64,000 nucleotides of DNA from AP-15 sp963772965 (GCA_963772965.1 CAVYZU010000013.1:124001-188000); one strand, 5' to 3'; shown: positions 18,265 to 28,620, counted from the stretch's first letter. The notes: a model not told the origin generated them from the letters alone. Translations and numbers: made by a program.

Positions 18265-19002
18265 CTACTCGCCGGAAACCGAAACGATCTCGCCGTTGCG
18301 GGCGCACTCCGGCGAAGCGAGATCGACAAAGAAGTCGGTGACGGTCTCGGGGGGCGGATGCGAATTCGGGTCCTCGCCGGGAAACGCCCGAGCGCGGAGC
18401 CGTGTGCGCAAGGGACCGGGATCAATCAGATTGACGCGCACATTGGTCTTGCCGATTTCGGCGGCGTAAATCCTGACCAGCATTTCGAGACCGACTTTGC
18501 TGACCGCGTACGGCCCCCAATAGGCCAGGCTGTCGCGACCGATGGCGCTGGTCACAAAGATCGCGCGCCCGGCCGGAGCGGCGCGCAACAGCGGATCCAT
18601 CGCTCGGATCAATCGCCAGTTCGCGGTCAGGTTGAGGTCCATGACCTCCCCCCAAATGCCGGGCGGGATGTGACCGAGCGGCGAGAAAATCCCGAACTCG
18701 CCGGCATTGCCGACCAGGATATCGAGCCGGCCATAACGGTCGAGGAGTGCCGCCGCCATTTCGTCGATCTTGACGAATTCACGAAGATCAAGCGGGACGA
18801 GGGTCGCGGTGCCACCGGCCGCACGGATCACGTCGTCGATCTCTTCGAGACCGCCGACGGTGCGCGCCGCCAGGACGACATGCGCGCCCTCGCGAGCAAA
18901 ACGAACAGCAACAGCGGCGCCGATGCCGCGTGACGCCCCGGCGATCAGCGCGACCTTGCCGGCAAGCCGTCGCCCGAGTTCCTCTGCTGTCACCGCCAAC
19001 AA
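18265..19002 (-). CDS. SDR-family NAD(P)-dependent oxidoreductase (last gene of the purF run)
   Basis: A 245-residue classical SDR. Motifs: nucleotide binding GASRGIGAAVAVRFAREG, NAG (ILVGNAGEFG), catalytic serine (IFVTSAIGRDS), and YxxxK (YAVSKVGLEM). The C-terminus NGEIVSVSG is usual. It follows purF by 5 bases on the minus strand, the conserved alphaproteobacterial order. The reaction is unknown. The start is uncertain: TTG 19002 and TTG 18999 open the frame, while GTG 18993 (GTGACAGCAGAGG) is a plausible alternative that removes only three residues. No ATG is available. Confidence 0.9.
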   Translation of the reverse strand: MLAVTAEELGRRLAGKVALIAGASRGIGAAVAVRFAREGAHVVLAARTVGGLEEIDDVIRAAGGTATLVPLDLREFVKIDEMAAALLDRYGRLDILVGNAGEFGIFSPLGHIPPGIWGEVMDLNLTANWRLIRAMDPLLRAAPAGRAIFVTSAIGRDSLAYWGPYAVSKVGLEMLVRIYAAEIGKTNVRVNLIDPGPLRTRLRARAFPGEDPNSHPPPETVTDFFVDLASPECARNGEIVSVSGE

Positions 19003-19007
19003 AAGCC

Positions 19008-20493
19008 TCAGGCCGGCTCCGCCAGCAATGACAGCTGCACCGACACCTTGCCGTCATCGGCATCTACCGGCGGGATCGGATAATCCCCGGTAAAGCAAGC
19101 GTCGCAAAAGCGCGGCGCCAGCGGGTCGCGCCGCGGCTCGCCCATTGCCCGATAAAGGCCGTCGATCGACAAAAAGGCGAGGCTGTCGACGCCGATATAA
19201 TCGGCCATTGTCGCGACATCGTAGCGCGCGGCGAGCAGCTCGTCGCGCTCGGGCGTCGCGATGCCGTAATAGCAGGGGTAACTGGTCGGCGGGCTCGAAA
19301 TCCGCATGTGCACTTCGCGGGCGCCGGCGCGCCGCACCATCTCGACGATCTTGATCGAGGTGGTGCCGCGCACGATCGAATCATCGACCAAAATGACCCG
19401 CTTGCCGCTTAGATTGGCGCGGCTGGCATTGTGCTTCAGGCGTACGCCGAGATGACGGATCTGGTCGGTCGGCTCGATAAATGTGCGGCCGACATAATGG
19501 TTGCGGATGATGCCGAGCTCGAACGGGATCCCCAATTCCTGCGAATAGCCGAGCGCTGCCGGGACACCCGAATCCGGCACGGGCACCACGATATCGGCAT
19601 CGACGTGGCTTTCGCGGGCGAGTTCGCGGCCGATGCGCTTGCGGGCGTCGTAGACGCTGACCCCCTCGACGACACTGTCGGGCCGCGCGAAATAGATATG
19701 CTCAAAGACGCAGAAGCGGCAGTCCTGGGCGCCGAACGGCAGCAGGCTTTTGATGCCGCCCGGGCCGATCATGATGATCTCGCCGGGCTCGATATCGCGG
19801 ACAAAATCGGCGCCGATGATGTCGAGCGCGCAGGTCTCGGACGCTGAGAATCCACGCTTCGCCAAGGCGTCCCAGCACCAGCGGCCGAACCCCGAGCGGA
19901 TCGCGCACCCCGATGATCCCGTCCTGCGACAATGCCGCCAACGAGTAGGCGCCCTGGATCTGCCGCAATGCGTCGACCAGCCGATCGACAACCGTGTCTT
20001 TCGGGCTGGTCGCGATCAGATGGATGATGACTTCGGTGTCGCTGGTTGACTGAAACAGGCTGCCGCGATGCACCAGCCGTTGCCGCAGCCGATAGGAGTT
20101 CGTCAGATTGCCGTTATGGCAGATCGCAAGCCCGCCGAACTCGAAATCGGCGAATAGCGGCTGCACATTGCGCATCGCCACCTCGCCGGTGGTCGCATAT
20201 CGGACATGCCCGATTGCCGCGTGACCACGCAGGCGTTCGATCACTTCCTTCGAGCTGAAATTGTCGCTGACCTGCCCGGTCCCGCGGTGGGCGTTGAACT
20301 GCTCACCGTCATAGGCGACGATCCCTGCCGCTTCCTGCCCGCGATGCTGCAGCGCGTGCAGTCCGAGAGCCACCAACGCCGCGCTGTCGGGATGCCCGTA
20401 GACACCGAAGACACCGCATTCTTCATGCAAGTGATCCGCATCCGGGATTTCGCGAGGCTCAGGTTTGATGGTCACGGGATCGATATCGGGCAT
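19008..20493 (-). CDS. purF: Amidophosphoribosyltransferase (one frameshift)
   Basis: Catalyses the first committed step of purine synthesis: PRPP plus glutamine to phosphoribosylamine. The N-terminal glutaminase half is intact, with the catalytic cysteine in HEECGVFGVYG (C26, to be exposed by propeptide removal) and ALQHRGQEAAGI. The PRPP-binding half is intact in another frame, with RVILVDDSIVRGTTS and SYPCYYGIATP. The frame changes near 19840-19850, between EAWILS and SASETCALDIIGADF, which needs one indel. As purF is normally essential without purines, a consensus error is likely. ATG 20493 has GAGGA ahead. It lies between cvpA and an SDR gene in the conserved radA-cvpA-purF run. Confidence 0.93.
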
Positions 20494-20570
20494 GGGCGAT
20501 CCTCGCTTCGGTTATTCATAAAATGGTCATTTACGTGTCCGAATGCGAGTACGCCTGACTGCCGCAGTCG

Positions 20571-21236
20571 TCAACGCGAGTTGTCGATCAGCCGGTTCAA
20601 CTCCCGCTGATCCGTCGGTTTGTAGCTCGGCGCTTGCTCGGCCTGCGATTTGGGTGGGATCGGAACAGCCGGGGTGGACAGCGCCCCCATCGCATCGCGC
20701 GCCGCTTTAGCCTGACCGACCGAGCGCTGGGCATCGTCCATCATCGCGGCGCCCCTTAATTGCATCGATTCGGGCAAGACACCGCGCACCATATCGGCAC
20801 CCTGCGCCAAAAGCGGCTGGCTGCGCGCGTCGCGCAACCAACTCGGGCGATCATTTGGCGGCAAGGTCAGGTCGATCAGGAAATAAGCGATCGACACCAA
20901 CAGGGCGCCGCGGACGACCCCAAAAATCAGCCCCAAAGTGCGATCGATCGGGGTCAACGCACTCCAATGAACGAGGCGTGCGACGTACCCTGTCAGAATC
21001 GTCAGCAGGATCAGCGAGACAAAGAACAGTCCGGCGCCGGCAATAAGATCCGCGAGCAGCGGCGTCTTCACAAACCGGGCAGTAAATCCATACGTCGGAT
21101 CGAACCCGTAAAGCGTGATCAGCGCGGCGCCCACCCAGGCGGCGATCGACAATGCCTCGCGCACAAAACCGCGGGCGAAGGCAAAAATCGCCGATAACGC
21201 GATCACAACGAGAACCGCCAGATCGAACAGGTTCAC
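20571..21236 (-). CDS. cvpA: CvpA-family inner membrane protein
   Basis: A 221-residue protein with four predicted membrane helices in the first 125 residues (LAVLVVIALSAIFAFARGF, AAWVGAALITLYGF, LIAGAGLFFVSLILLTIL and the GLIFGVVRGALLVSIAYFLI block). A soluble Pro/Gln-rich C-terminal tail follows. The ARGFVREALSIAAWVGA segment is a CvpA signature. The family was named for colicin V production and affects envelope robustness; the mechanism is unknown. The start GTG 21236 overlaps the radA stop as GTGA, so translation is coupled. purF follows 77 bases later. Confidence 0.93.
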   Translation of the reverse strand: MNLFDLAVLVVIALSAIFAFARGFVREALSIAAWVGAALITLYGFDPTYGFTARFVKTPLLADLIAGAGLFFVSLILLTILTGYVARLVHWSALTPIDRTLGLIFGVVRGALLVSIAYFLIDLTLPPNDRPSWLRDARSQPLLAQGADMVRGVLPESMQLRGAAMMDDAQRSVGQAKAARDAMGALSTPAVPIPPKSQAEQAPSYKPTDQRELNRLIDNSR

Positions 21237-22699
21237 GATGCGACTCCGATCCGCTCGCGGCGCAAGGAAGCGCGCTTAGGCGATAGCCTGCCGACGAGAT
21301 CGCTGAGGTGGTTGATCCCGACCACCGCCGGCCCGGCGCGGGCTTCACCGCGTTTACGGCCGCGGCCGCGATTGGGTATCCAGGCTTCGGAAAAACCCAG
21401 TTTCGCGGCCTCTTTGAGCCGGGCGTCGCTATGGCCGACCGGACGGATTTCGCCGGATAACGCGATCTCGCCAAACACCACGGTGTCGCCCGGAATCGGG
21501 GTTTCGCTGAGCGCCGACAACAATGCGGCGGCGACTGCCAGATCCGCCGCCGGCTCGGCGATGCGCAGACCGCCCGCCACGTTCAGATAAATGTCGTTGG
21601 CCCCCACCGACAACCCGCATCGAGCATCGAGCACCGCGGTAATCATCGCCAGCCGCGTGCCGTCCCAGCCGACCACCGCCCGCCGCGGCGTGCCGAGCAG
21701 GGCGGGCGCGACCAGCGCCTGGACTTCGACTAAGAGCGGCCGCGTGCCTTCGATCCCGGCGAACACGGCCGAGCCGCTGACCGGCGCCGCATCGGCTGCT
21801 TCACCGTCTTCGTCGAACGCATCGGCAGCGCCCCGATGCCCGCCAAGAAACAAAGCCGACGGGTTTGGGACCTCGACCAGACCGCCATCGCTCATCTCGA
21901 AGACGCCGATCTCGTCAGTCGCGCCAAAGCGATTTTTGACCGCGCGCAGGATGCGAAAGCGATGCCCGCGCTCGCCTTCGAAGTAGAGGACGGTGTCGAC
22001 CATGTGCTCGAGCACCCGCGGCCCGGCGATCACGCCCTCCTTGGTCACGTGCCCGACCAGCACCAAGACAAAGCCGCGCCGCTTGGCGAGCCGGATCAAC
22101 TCTTGGGCGGCGCCCCGCACTTGGCTGACCGTACCCGGAGCGCTGTCGAGCGTGTCGAGATACATCGTCTGGATCGAATCGATGACAACGAGATCGGGCG
22201 CATCGTTGCGGTCGATCGAGGCGAGGATGTCGCGCACATTGCTCGCGGCCGCGAGCAAGACCGGGCTGTGCGCCACGCCCAGCCGTTGGGCGCGTAGGCG
22301 GACCTGATCGATCGCTTCTTCACCGGTGATATAGGCGGCGCTTGACGGCGGATCGGGCGATGCGGCGATCGCGGCTGCCGCCTGCAACAGCAAGGTCGAT
22401 TTACCGATGCCGGGATCGCCGCCGACGAGGATCGCGGAGCCCGGTACAAACCCGCCGCCGCAAACGCGGTCGAGTTCGGCGATACCGGTGCGGCGGCGCG
22501 GCGGCAACATACTCGGCCCGGTGAGCCCGACAAATCCCAGCGCACGCCCGCCGCCGCCCTCCAGACCCTTTGGCAACGCGTCGCGCGGTAATTCCTCGAT
22601 CAGGCTGTTCCAGGCGCCGCAGCCATCGCAGCGCCCGGTCCATTTCGCATGAATGGCGCCGCATTGCTGACAGGCAAAGCGGGCCTGCGCGCGAGCCAT
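21233..22699 (-). CDS. radA: DNA repair protein RadA
   Basis: A 488-residue RecA-like branch-migration ATPase that helps process recombination intermediates. The N-terminal C4 zinc finger has C10, C13, C24 and C27 (ACQQCGAIHAKWTGRCDGCG). Walker A is GGDPGIGKSTLLLQ, the KNRFG motif is present as AVKNRFGATDEIG, and the C-terminus is the Lon-protease-like domain (LSGEIRPVGHSDARLKEAAK). Length and all motifs are normal. It lies 42 bases after mlaF and overlaps cvpA. Confidence 0.97.
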   Translation of the reverse strand: MARAQARFACQQCGAIHAKWTGRCDGCGAWNSLIEELPRDALPKGLEGGGGRALGFVGLTGPSMLPPRRRTGIAELDRVCGGGFVPGSAILVGGDPGIGKSTLLLQAAAAIAASPDPPSSAAYITGEEAIDQVRLRAQRLGVAHSPVLLAAASNVRDILASIDRNDAPDLVVIDSIQTMYLDTLDSAPGTVSQVRGAAQELIRLAKRRGFVLVLVGHVTKEGVIAGPRVLEHMVDTVLYFEGERGHRFRILRAVKNRFGATDEIGVFEMSDGGLVEVPNPSALFLGGHRGAADAFDEDGEAADAAPVSGSAVFAGIEGTRPLLVEVQALVAPALLGTPRRAVVGWDGTRLAMITAVLDARCGLSVGANDIYLNVAGGLRIAEPAADLAVAAALLSALSETPIPGDTVVFGEIALSGEIRPVGHSDARLKEAAKLGFSEAWIPNRGRGRKRGEARAGPAVVGINHLSDLVGRLSPKRASLRRERIGVAS

Positions 22700-22741
22700 C
22701 GCCTCACCGGCTCCGCGATCGGCGAATCGGGTGGGGCACCG

Positions 22742-23533
22742 TCATAATGCGCGGATCTCCATGTGAATCGGCCCTTCGGCTCGGCCGTGGATGAACTGAT
22801 CGACATAAGGGTTGCCAGAATGGTCGATCTCCGCCGCCGAGCCGTGCCAGATGATTTGCCCCTTGTGCAGCATTGCGATGCGGTCGCCGATCTTGCGCGC
22901 GCTGGCCATGTCGTGGGTGATCGAGACCGCGGTCGCTCCCAATTCACGCACCGATTTAACAATCAGATCGTTGATGACATCAGCCATTATCGGATCGAGC
23001 CCGGTGGTCGGCTCGTCGAAAAAAATGATCTCGGGATCGGCGGCGATGGCGCGCGCCAATGCGACGCGCTTTTGCATGCCACCCGACAGCTCGGCCGGAC
23101 GCAATTCGCCGACCTCGCGGCCGAGCCCGACCGCCCCGAGCTTATCGAGCGCGATATCCCTCGCAGTATCCCGCTCCATGCCGCGCCCCTGGATCAACCC
23201 GAACGCGACATTCTCCCACACCCGCAACGAGTCGAACAGCGCGCTACCTTGGAACAGCACACCCGACTTTTGCAGCAGTCTCTCGCGCGCTTGGCGACTC
23301 AACCCGACCGTCTCGACGCCATCGATCGTGACCGATCCGGCATCGGGCCGCATCAGCCCGAGGATGCATTTGACCAACACCGATTTGCCAGTGCCCGAGC
23401 CGCCGATGATGACTACGCTTTCGGCTGGCATGCACTCGATGTCGATGCCGTCGAGCACCCGGTTGCGGCCAAAGGATTTCCGTAATCCTCGCACCGATAT
23501 CTTTGGAATTGCCGGGCTATGGCCACCGCTCAT
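22742..23533 (-). CDS. mlaF: Phospholipid ABC transporter ATP-binding protein MlaF
   Basis: A 263-residue ATPase of the Mla system, which moves phospholipids between the inner and outer membranes to keep outer-membrane asymmetry. Walker A is GGSGTGKS (residues 44-51), the signature is LSGGMQKR, Walker B is IIFFDEPTTGLDP, and the H-loop is SITHDMASAR. The FQGSALFDSLRVWENVAF block is typical of MlaF. Its ATG overlaps the mlaE stop by 4 bases. mlaD and mlaC/B partners are not seen in this window, as is common when mlaEF sit by radA in Alphaproteobacteria. Confidence 0.94.
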   Translation of the reverse strand: MSGGHSPAIPKISVRGLRKSFGRNRVLDGIDIECMPAESVVIIGGSGTGKSVLVKCILGLMRPDAGSVTIDGVETVGLSRQARERLLQKSGVLFQGSALFDSLRVWENVAFGLIQGRGMERDTARDIALDKLGAVGLGREVGELRPAELSGGMQKRVALARAIAADPEIIFFDEPTTGLDPIMADVINDLIVKSVRELGATAVSITHDMASARKIGDRIAMLHKGQIIWHGSAAEIDHSGNPYVDQFIHGRAEGPIHMEIRAL

Positions 23534-24306
23534 CGTGCGAACAAGGCCTGGGTGATGCCGTAATCGAGCACCAGAATCAGGATCGAGGCGGACACGACGG
23601 CGTAAGTCGTCGCCTGCCCGACGCCTTGGGCGCCGCCGCGCGAATGATAACCGCGATAGCAGCCCATCAGCGCGATAACAAAGCCAAACACCGCGGCCTT
23701 GACGAGCCCAGAGACGACATCGCTCGTCTCAAGATATTGTTCGGTGCGAGCGAGATAAGCTTCGGGATTAAAGCCGAATTTGTAGACGCCGACGAGATAG
23801 CCGCCAAAGACGCCGATAATGTCGGCGACGAATACGAGCAGCGGCAGTGTGATCAGTCCCGCCAAAAGCCGCGGCAATACCAGATAGCGCAGCGGGTCGG
23901 TCGAGAGTGTCGTCAGAGCATCGATCTGATCGGTGACGCGCATCGTGCCGATTTCGGCGGCCATCGCGGCGCCGACCCGGCCGGCGACCATCAGCCCGGC
24001 GATGACCGGACCGAGCTCGCGGGTGACTGACAGCACCACCACGGTGGCGACGGCGCTCTCCGCCGAAAACCGGGCAAACCCGGTGTAGGATTGCAGCGCC
24101 AGCACCATGCCGGTGAAAATCGCCGTCAACCCGACGACCGGCAGCGAGAAATAGCCGATTTCAAGCATCTGGCGCAGGATCACGCGCACATAAAAGGGCG
24201 GCGACAGACCGGTCACTAGCGCCGTTAGGGCGAAGATGACGATCCGCCCGGTGACCGCCATAAAGCCGAGAGTAGCGGCGCCGATCGAGGTCAGGGCCTT
24301 CAGCAC
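23530..24306 (-). CDS. mlaE: Phospholipid ABC transporter permease MlaE
   Basis: A 258-residue MlaE/PqiA-type permease with five or six membrane spans. Typical segments include YFSLPVVGLTAIFTGMVLAL, LSVTRELGPVIAGLMVAGRV, GAAMAAEIGTMRVTDQIDAL and the C-terminal GVGQATTYAVVSASILIL. It forms the channel of the Mla phospholipid transporter with MlaF. The start is GTG 24306, which overlaps the end of alr by 7 bases; the stop overlaps the start of mlaF. The three genes are therefore likely expressed as one unit. Confidence 0.94.
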   Translation of the reverse strand: MLKALTSIGAATLGFMAVTGRIVIFALTALVTGLSPPFYVRVILRQMLEIGYFSLPVVGLTAIFTGMVLALQSYTGFARFSAESAVATVVVLSVTRELGPVIAGLMVAGRVGAAMAAEIGTMRVTDQIDALTTLSTDPLRYLVLPRLLAGLITLPLLVFVADIIGVFGGYLVGVYKFGFNPEAYLARTEQYLETSDVVSGLVKAAVFGFVIALMGCYRGYHSRGGAQGVGQATTYAVVSASILILVLDYGITQALFAR

Positions 24307-25425
24307 GTAGGTGAACCCGCGGCGCCCTGATAAATTCGATGGAACCGGCGGCCCAGCGAAGTCAGGATCTCGTACCCGATGGTCCCGGCATCGGCGGCAG
24401 CGGCATCGACGCCGTAATCATCGCCGAGCAATTCGATAAAGACGCCAGGACGCGCGATCGAGGGGTCGACGGCGGAAACGTCGAAGCTTGCGAGATCCAT
24501 CGAAATCCGGCCAAGGAGGGGGACGCGTACGCCATCGATGCGGCCCGATCCGCGTTGACTCAGCGACCGCATCCAGCCGTCGGCATATCCAACCGCGACG
24601 GTCGCCAACCGTCCCGCAGCGGCCATCACATGCGCGGCACCGTAGCCAACCGGCTGACCGGCGTCAACGTCCCGGATTTGCAGGATTCTTGCCTTCAAGC
24701 GAACAATTTGGCGCATCGGATTGGGCCGGCCCGGCTGGGGATTGACGCCATAAAGCGCGGCACCCGGGCGGAGCAAGTCGAAATGGTAGTCGGGGCCGAG
24801 AAAGATCCCGGACGAGGCGGCGAGGCTCGCCGGCACACCGGGCATACGGCGGCATTGCGACAAAAAGTCGTCGCGCTGCCTCGAGTTCAGCGGATGGTCG
24901 GAGAGTCTCGGCGCAGGCAAGATGGCTGATCACGGCTCGCCAGCGGATCGGTCCGGTCCGGCAAAGTTGATCGGCGATACTGTCGAATTCGCGTTTGGTC
25001 AGGCCAAGGCGAGCCATTCCGCTATCGACGTGCAACATCGCCGGCAACGGACCGCGTGCGGCCGCGAGCCGCTGCCATTCGGTGATCTGACCCGGATCGT
25101 TCAGCACCGGGACGAGCCGGGCCTCAGCGAATTCCGCGCCCGAGCCAGGCATCAGGCCATTCAGCACCGCAATCTCGACGGCCTCCGGCAAGGTTTTGCG
25201 CAATGCCAACGCCTCATCGAGCGTCGCGACAAAAAATCGTCGGCAGCCGGCCTTCGCCAGCGCTCCGGCGACGACCGCGGCGCCCAAGCCATAGCCGTCG
25301 GCCTTAACGACCGCGGCGCATTCGGCCGGAGCGGCATGGCATGCCAGAAGCCGCCAATTCGCGACAATGCCCGCGACATCGATCTCAAGAACGCCAGAGG
25401 CGCGATCTACCGCGTCACAGCCCAC
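24300..25425 (-). CDS. alr: Alanine racemase (one frameshift)
   Basis: A PLP enzyme that makes D-alanine for peptidoglycan. The N-terminal half shows the PLP lysine in AAVVKADGYGLGA (K41) and HVDSGMARLGL. The C-terminal half shows LLRPGAALYGVNP, the catalytic tyrosine in VGYADGWMRSLS, and PLLGRISMDLASFDVS. The two halves are in different frames, changing near 24890-24915 where ISHLACAET should run into LSDHPLNSRQRDDF. One indel accounts for this. D-alanine synthesis is essential, so a consensus error is more likely than true loss unless another racemase exists. The start is GTG 25425 with GGGGCGGAG upstream. It leads the alr-mlaE-mlaF-radA-cvpA-purF run. Confidence 0.9.
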
Positions 25426-25527
25426 GCTCCGCCCCTATGTCCTCTCAGCAGAAATCCCAGATTTGATTCCAACAGTTTCGCTCCCGAGCAACGGGCAGAC
25501 CATCATGATTCGCAGCTTTCAGCGAGC

Positions 25528-25552
25528 CCCTTTCTTTGCTTGAGAGAAAGGG
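25528..25552. other. Small hairpin upstream of alr and the molybdenum hydroxylase gene
   Basis: CCCTTTCT and AGAAAGGG face each other across a 9-base loop between two divergent genes. No run of T follows on either strand, so it is not a typical Rho-independent terminator. It may be a transcript 5' structure or chance. Confidence 0.3.
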
Positions 25553-25636
25553 TCGAAATTCAGACCCACAAACGCCTGGACCCGAGATGCGATGCCCGAG
25601 CAGGTTGCGCCTGGCGACGGCAAAAGGGCGAATGAG

Positions 25637-27953
25637 ATGAGCGAGATGCGTTCCGGCATCGGCGACCGGCCAAAGCGGCGAGAGGATTTGCGCTTTCTGA
25701 CCGGGCGGGGCGCCTATCTCGACGATCTCGCCTTTGACGGCCTGACATATGCCGTCGTGCTGCGCTCACCGCATGCCCATGCGCGAATCGCTGGCATCGA
25801 CACCCGTGAGGCACGCACCGCTACGGGCGTGCTCGCGGTGTTGACCGCCGCGGATGCGAGCGCCGATGGGTTGCAGCCGCTATTGCCGACCGCGGTCGCG
25901 AATGCCCAGACCGGCGAGCCGTTCGCCTTTGCCCCGCAGCCGCGTGCTCGCCGCCGACAAGGTTCGCTATGCCGGCGAGCCGGTCGCAGTGATCGTCGCC
26001 GACACCCGCGAACAGGCGCTCGATGCCGCCGAGCTGGTCGCGGTCGATTATATGCCGCTCCCGGCAGTGACCACCGTCGATGCCGCCCGTGCAGCCGGCG
26101 CGCCGCAGATCGCCGACGAGGCACCGGGCAATCTCTGCTTCGATTGGCGCACCGGCGACAGGGCGGCAGTCGATAATGCCATCGCCGTCGCCGCGCATGT
26201 CGTGCGGCTGCGGCTCGACAATCATCGCATCGTCACCAATCCGATGGAGCCGCGCGGTGTGATCGGGTCATGGGACGCCGCAAACAGCCCGTTACACCGC
26301 TCATGTCTCGGCGCAGAGCATCCACAACACTCGCGACCACGCGGCGCGGGCGCTCGGGGTTGCCGCCGCCGCGGTGCGATTTGTGGCACCCGATGTCGGC
26401 GGCGGGTTTGGCGCCAAGAATTTCGTCTATCCCGAGCATGTGCTGATCCCGTGGGCGGCAAAGCGGGTCGGCCGCCCGGTCAAGTGGATCGCGAGCCGCA
26501 GCGAGGTCTTTCTCGCCGACCATCAGGCCCGCGATCACATCGCCGAGGCGACCCTGGCGCTCGACGCGACCGGCCGGTTTCTGGCGCTCGAGGTCGACAG
26601 CATCGCCAATGTCGGGGCTTATCTGGTCAGCGCCGGCGGGCGTGCAGACGTTCCAATATGTCCATTTGCCGGGCACGGTTTACCGCATTCCGGCGATCAC
26701 CTTGCGGGTGGCGGCGGTGTTGACCAATACCGCGCCGATTGGGGTCACCCGCGGCCCCGGGTTTGCCGAAGCGGTCAACATTATCGAGCGGCTGATCGAC
26801 CAGGCGGCGCGAGCAATGCGGCTTTGACCGCGCCGAACTCGGCGCCTCAATTTGGTGCCGGCGGCGGCGATGCCGATGACCAATGTTTTTGGCAACAAGG
26901 TCGACAGCGGCGCTTTTCCGGAGACCTTCGATCGAGCGCTCGCCCATGCCGATGTCGCCGGTTTCGCCGCGCGTCGCCGCGACAGCGAGGCTGAGGGGCT
27001 GCTGCGCGGCCTCGGCTTTTGCCTATCACATCAAGGCGACCGGCGGCTCGCCCAGCGAAAATGTCGATATCCGCTTTGAGGCCGACGGCACGGTGGCGCT
27101 GATCACCGGGACGCAGACCATCGGGCAGGGCCACGAGACGACTTTTCCGCAGATCCTGGCCGACCGCCTCGGTGTGCCAAACGAGCAGATCCGCCTGGTC
27201 CAGGGCGACACCGATCTGATCCCGATGGGCGGCGGTCACGGCAGCTCGCGCGCGACCTATATGGGCGGCACCGCGATCTGGCGCGCCTCGGACGAGATCA
27301 TCGCGAAAGGCATCCGCATCGCCGCCGATGTGCTCGAAGCCGCCGAGGCCGACATCCGTTTCGAGGATGGCGACTTCATCGTCGCCGGCACCGACCGCCG
27401 CGTTCGGCTGCTGGAGGTCGCCGCCGATCGCGCCGCGACAAGGGCACGCCGCTCGACACCTATTACGCCTGGACCCGCGAGTGGATGACCTACCCCAACG
27501 GCGACGCATGTCGCCGAGGTCGAGATCGACCCCGACACCGGCCGCGGTGACACTGGCGCGCTACACCGCGGTCGACGATTACGGCGTGCTGGTCAACCCG
27601 ATGATCGCGTGCGGGCCAGGCGCATGGCGCGATCGCGCAAGGGGTCGGCCAGGCATTGCTCGAACATGCCGCCTACGACCCGCCATCGGGGCAGCTCGTC
27701 GCCGGCTCGTTCATGGACTACGCGTTGCCGCGCGCCGACGACCTGCCGTCCTATCATCTCGGCTTCAACAACACGCGCTGCACGACCAACCCGCTCGGGC
27801 GTCAAAGGTTGCGGCGAAGCGGGTGCGGTCGCCGGCTTCCCAGCGGTCGCAAACGCGATCCTCGACGCGCTCGCCCCGCTCGGAGTCGGCGAGCTGGCCG
27901 GCCCCGCCACCCCCGAGCGCATTTGGCGGCTTCTACGATCGCAAACTCGCTGA
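25637..27953 (+). pseudogene. Xanthine dehydrogenase-family molybdopterin-binding subunit, about ten frameshifts
   Basis: Encodes the large, molybdenum-binding subunit of a CoxL/aldehyde-oxidase-type hydroxylase. Pieces across all three frames cover the whole family in order: FLTGRGAYLDDL, VRYAGEPVAVIVADTREQAL, the PDVGGGFGAKNFVYPEH motif, VQTFQYVHLPGTVYRIPAI, RGPGFAEAVNIIERL, GQGHETTFPQILADRL, GGGHGSSRATYMGG and the catalytic-glutamate motif VKGCGEAGAVAGFP. Frame changes lie near 25945, 26285, 26635, 26820, 26845, 27010, 27440, 27505, 27545, 27620 and 27800. Most are repaired by deleting one base in a G or C run. No partner [2Fe-2S] or FAD subunit genes are adjacent. Either a fresh pseudogene or badly polished sequence. 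Start ATG 25637; 25632 is out of frame. Confidence 0.85.
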
Positions 27954-28544
27954 TCCGCGAGCAGCCGGCAGGGCGTCCTGACGAGCCGCGAGCTGACGCA
28001 CGATCTCCTGGGCAATCTCGGCCGGTTTGCCGCCGACATCGACGATGATCGGGTCCTCGTCCGGCGTGGGCTCCTCCAATGTCGCAAACTGGCTGTCGAG
28101 CAGGGCTATGGGCATGAAGTGCTGGTGCCGCGCCGCCATCCGCAGATGAATCAGGTCGGGCGCTCCTTTGAGGTAGACGAGGACCACGTCCTGCCGGTCG
28201 CCGATGATGATGTCCCGATAGGATCGCTTTAGCGCCGAGCAGGTCAGCACGCCGCATTCGCCCCGCGCCCGTCAGCCGTCGATGACCTCGGCGATCTTGC
28301 GCAGCCAGGGCAGACGGTCCGCGTCGGTCAGCGGCATACCGGCGCGCATCTTCTCGACATTCTCGCGCGGATGCAAATCGTCGCCTCCCTGGAAATGGCA
28401 GCCCAACAGGCCCGCAAGCAAGGCCGCGACCGTAGTTTTGCCGGACCCGGAAACTCCCATCACCACGATGATCAGCGGCTTTGTCCGACGGCGCGCCAGC
28501 TCCGGTGACAAAACGCGCTTCAGTTGAAGAACGGACTGTGCCAT
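27933..28544 (-). pseudogene. Gluconokinase with an in-frame TGA
   Basis: A P-loop sugar kinase that phosphorylates gluconate to 6-phosphogluconate. The N-terminal part has Walker A GVSGSGKTT, FQGGDDLHPRENVEKM and GMPLTDADRLPWLRKI. After a TGA at 28272-28274 the same frame goes straight on with GVLTCSALKRSYRDI and HFMPIALLDSQFATLE, the rest of the family. So the gene is cut by a single in-frame stop, not by an indel. The family often has tryptophan or another large residue there, so TGG to TGA is likely. The 3' end overlaps the end of the molybdenum hydroxylase gene on the other strand. The product is split into about 90 and 105 residues. A read-through product cannot be excluded. Confidence 0.85.
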
Positions 28545-28620
28545 GCGGCGATCCCAGAGCAGGCTACGCTTTGCTTTCTACATCCAGCTCACGCCGCAAC
28601 ACAGTTGCAAAGAATTCCAC

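Noticed and set aside
22763..23485. Open frame antisense to mlaF
   Set aside because: Shadow of the mlaF gene; Arg/Asp-rich product without likeness to a family.
28272..28274. Recoding of TGA as tryptophan or selenocysteine in gluconokinase
   Set aside because: Other genes in the window use TGA as an ordinary stop and no SECIS-like hairpin is visible; a plain nonsense mutation is simpler.
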